DNA of 64,000 bases from Eopsaltria australis. Lineage: Eukaryota > Chordata > Aves > Passeriformes > Petroicidae. Positions 63,728 through 64,000 of the stretch are shown here, piece by piece. The stretch lies in contig JAVTVJ010000143.1 of assembly GCA_034509425.1 (NCBI GenBank), positions 1 through 64,000 of the forward strand, given 5' to 3'. Positions within the stretch are counted from its first letter, which is position 1. The number at the start of each line of letters is the position of its first letter. The notes under the pieces are model-generated. The model searched no databases, was not told the DNA's origin, and saw only the letters and a list, made by a program, of their open reading frames with translations. The position numbers and the translations under genes are program-made.

Positions 63728-64000
63728 CTGGTACAGAAATGGAACAAGGGTGTCAGTTCTCTATTCAGATTTTTTTAAAAAAAGACTTCACAAGAGTAAA
63801 TCTATTTCGCTTCTGTTTAAGGGTAAAAAACAACACCACAACTAAACACACTAACAAACAACCACAAATCCCCCAAGCCCCAAAATACAAACAAAGCAAA
63901 AACCCCAGTCAGATCAGGTTTTGACCCAGCTCCAACTCTTTTCTGTAATTCAACTCCAAAAATCTTAAAAAGCTAAAGTTGGACAAAGTCTGAGAGTACC
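63728..64000 (-). other. SLC22A18: SLC22A18 intron, running off the right edge
   Basis: There is no exon between the acceptor at 63728 and the end of the window. The exon for the N-terminus, TM1 and TM2 (about 80 residues in human) must lie beyond position 64000, together with the promoter. Confidence 0.85.

Overview
The window reads as nuclear DNA from a bird, probably a neoavian or passerine. It has long, repeat-poor introns, a CR1 LINE whose 3' end carries the octamer tail typical of the family, a solo LTR that resembles passerine ERVL-type LTRs, and short protein-coding exons with GT-AG introns. Only two genes can be supported: PHLDA2 (complete, + strand) and SLC22A18 (- strand, its last eight coding exons). 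They lie tail to tail. From established knowledge, these genes are neighbours in the same convergent arrangement at human 11p15.5 (order SLC22A18 - PHLDA2 - NAP1L4), inside the imprinted KCNQ1/CDKN1C domain of mammals. The window is therefore the bird counterpart of part of that domain.

Layout. Positions 1-5040 hold no coding gene that I can support; by synteny NAP1L4 should lie further left on the + strand. Positions 5040-6230 are a dense CpG island with the PHLDA2 promoter, its single coding exon (5445-5843) and a short intron. A non-coding second exon follows (6360 to about 6785), with its poly(A) signal at 6757. A gap of about 1.4 kb separates this from the SLC22A18 3' end (stop codon at 8319). 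From there to the right edge the window is SLC22A18. Coding exons lie at 8319-8506, 13497-13617, 17371-17472, 26181-26281, 31462-31572, 32054-32169, 62548-62680 and 63582-63727. All seven introns have GT/AG ends, and reading frame and phase run through every junction to give 338 codons plus a stop. The first coding exon(s) and the promoter lie beyond position 64000.

The notable structural feature is a 30.4-kb intron between the exons for TM5 and TM6. It contains a degraded old CR1 relic (about 39690-40410), a younger CR1 with an internal deletion (52816 to about 54450), and a solo LTR with a perfect 5-bp target-site duplication (59822-60693). The LTR carries two near-identical, same-strand matches to the CTCF core motif. 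Several AT-rich blocks elsewhere look like candidate conserved regulatory DNA, but this cannot be tested here.

How the genes relate. PHLDA2 is a small PH-domain phosphoinositide-binding protein that restrains growth. SLC22A18 is a 12-TM major-facilitator membrane protein. They share a chromosomal domain, not a pathway that this sequence can show. I see no operon, CRISPR array, tRNA, rRNA or undescribed coding system; apart from the points under findings this is an ordinary stretch of an avian genome.
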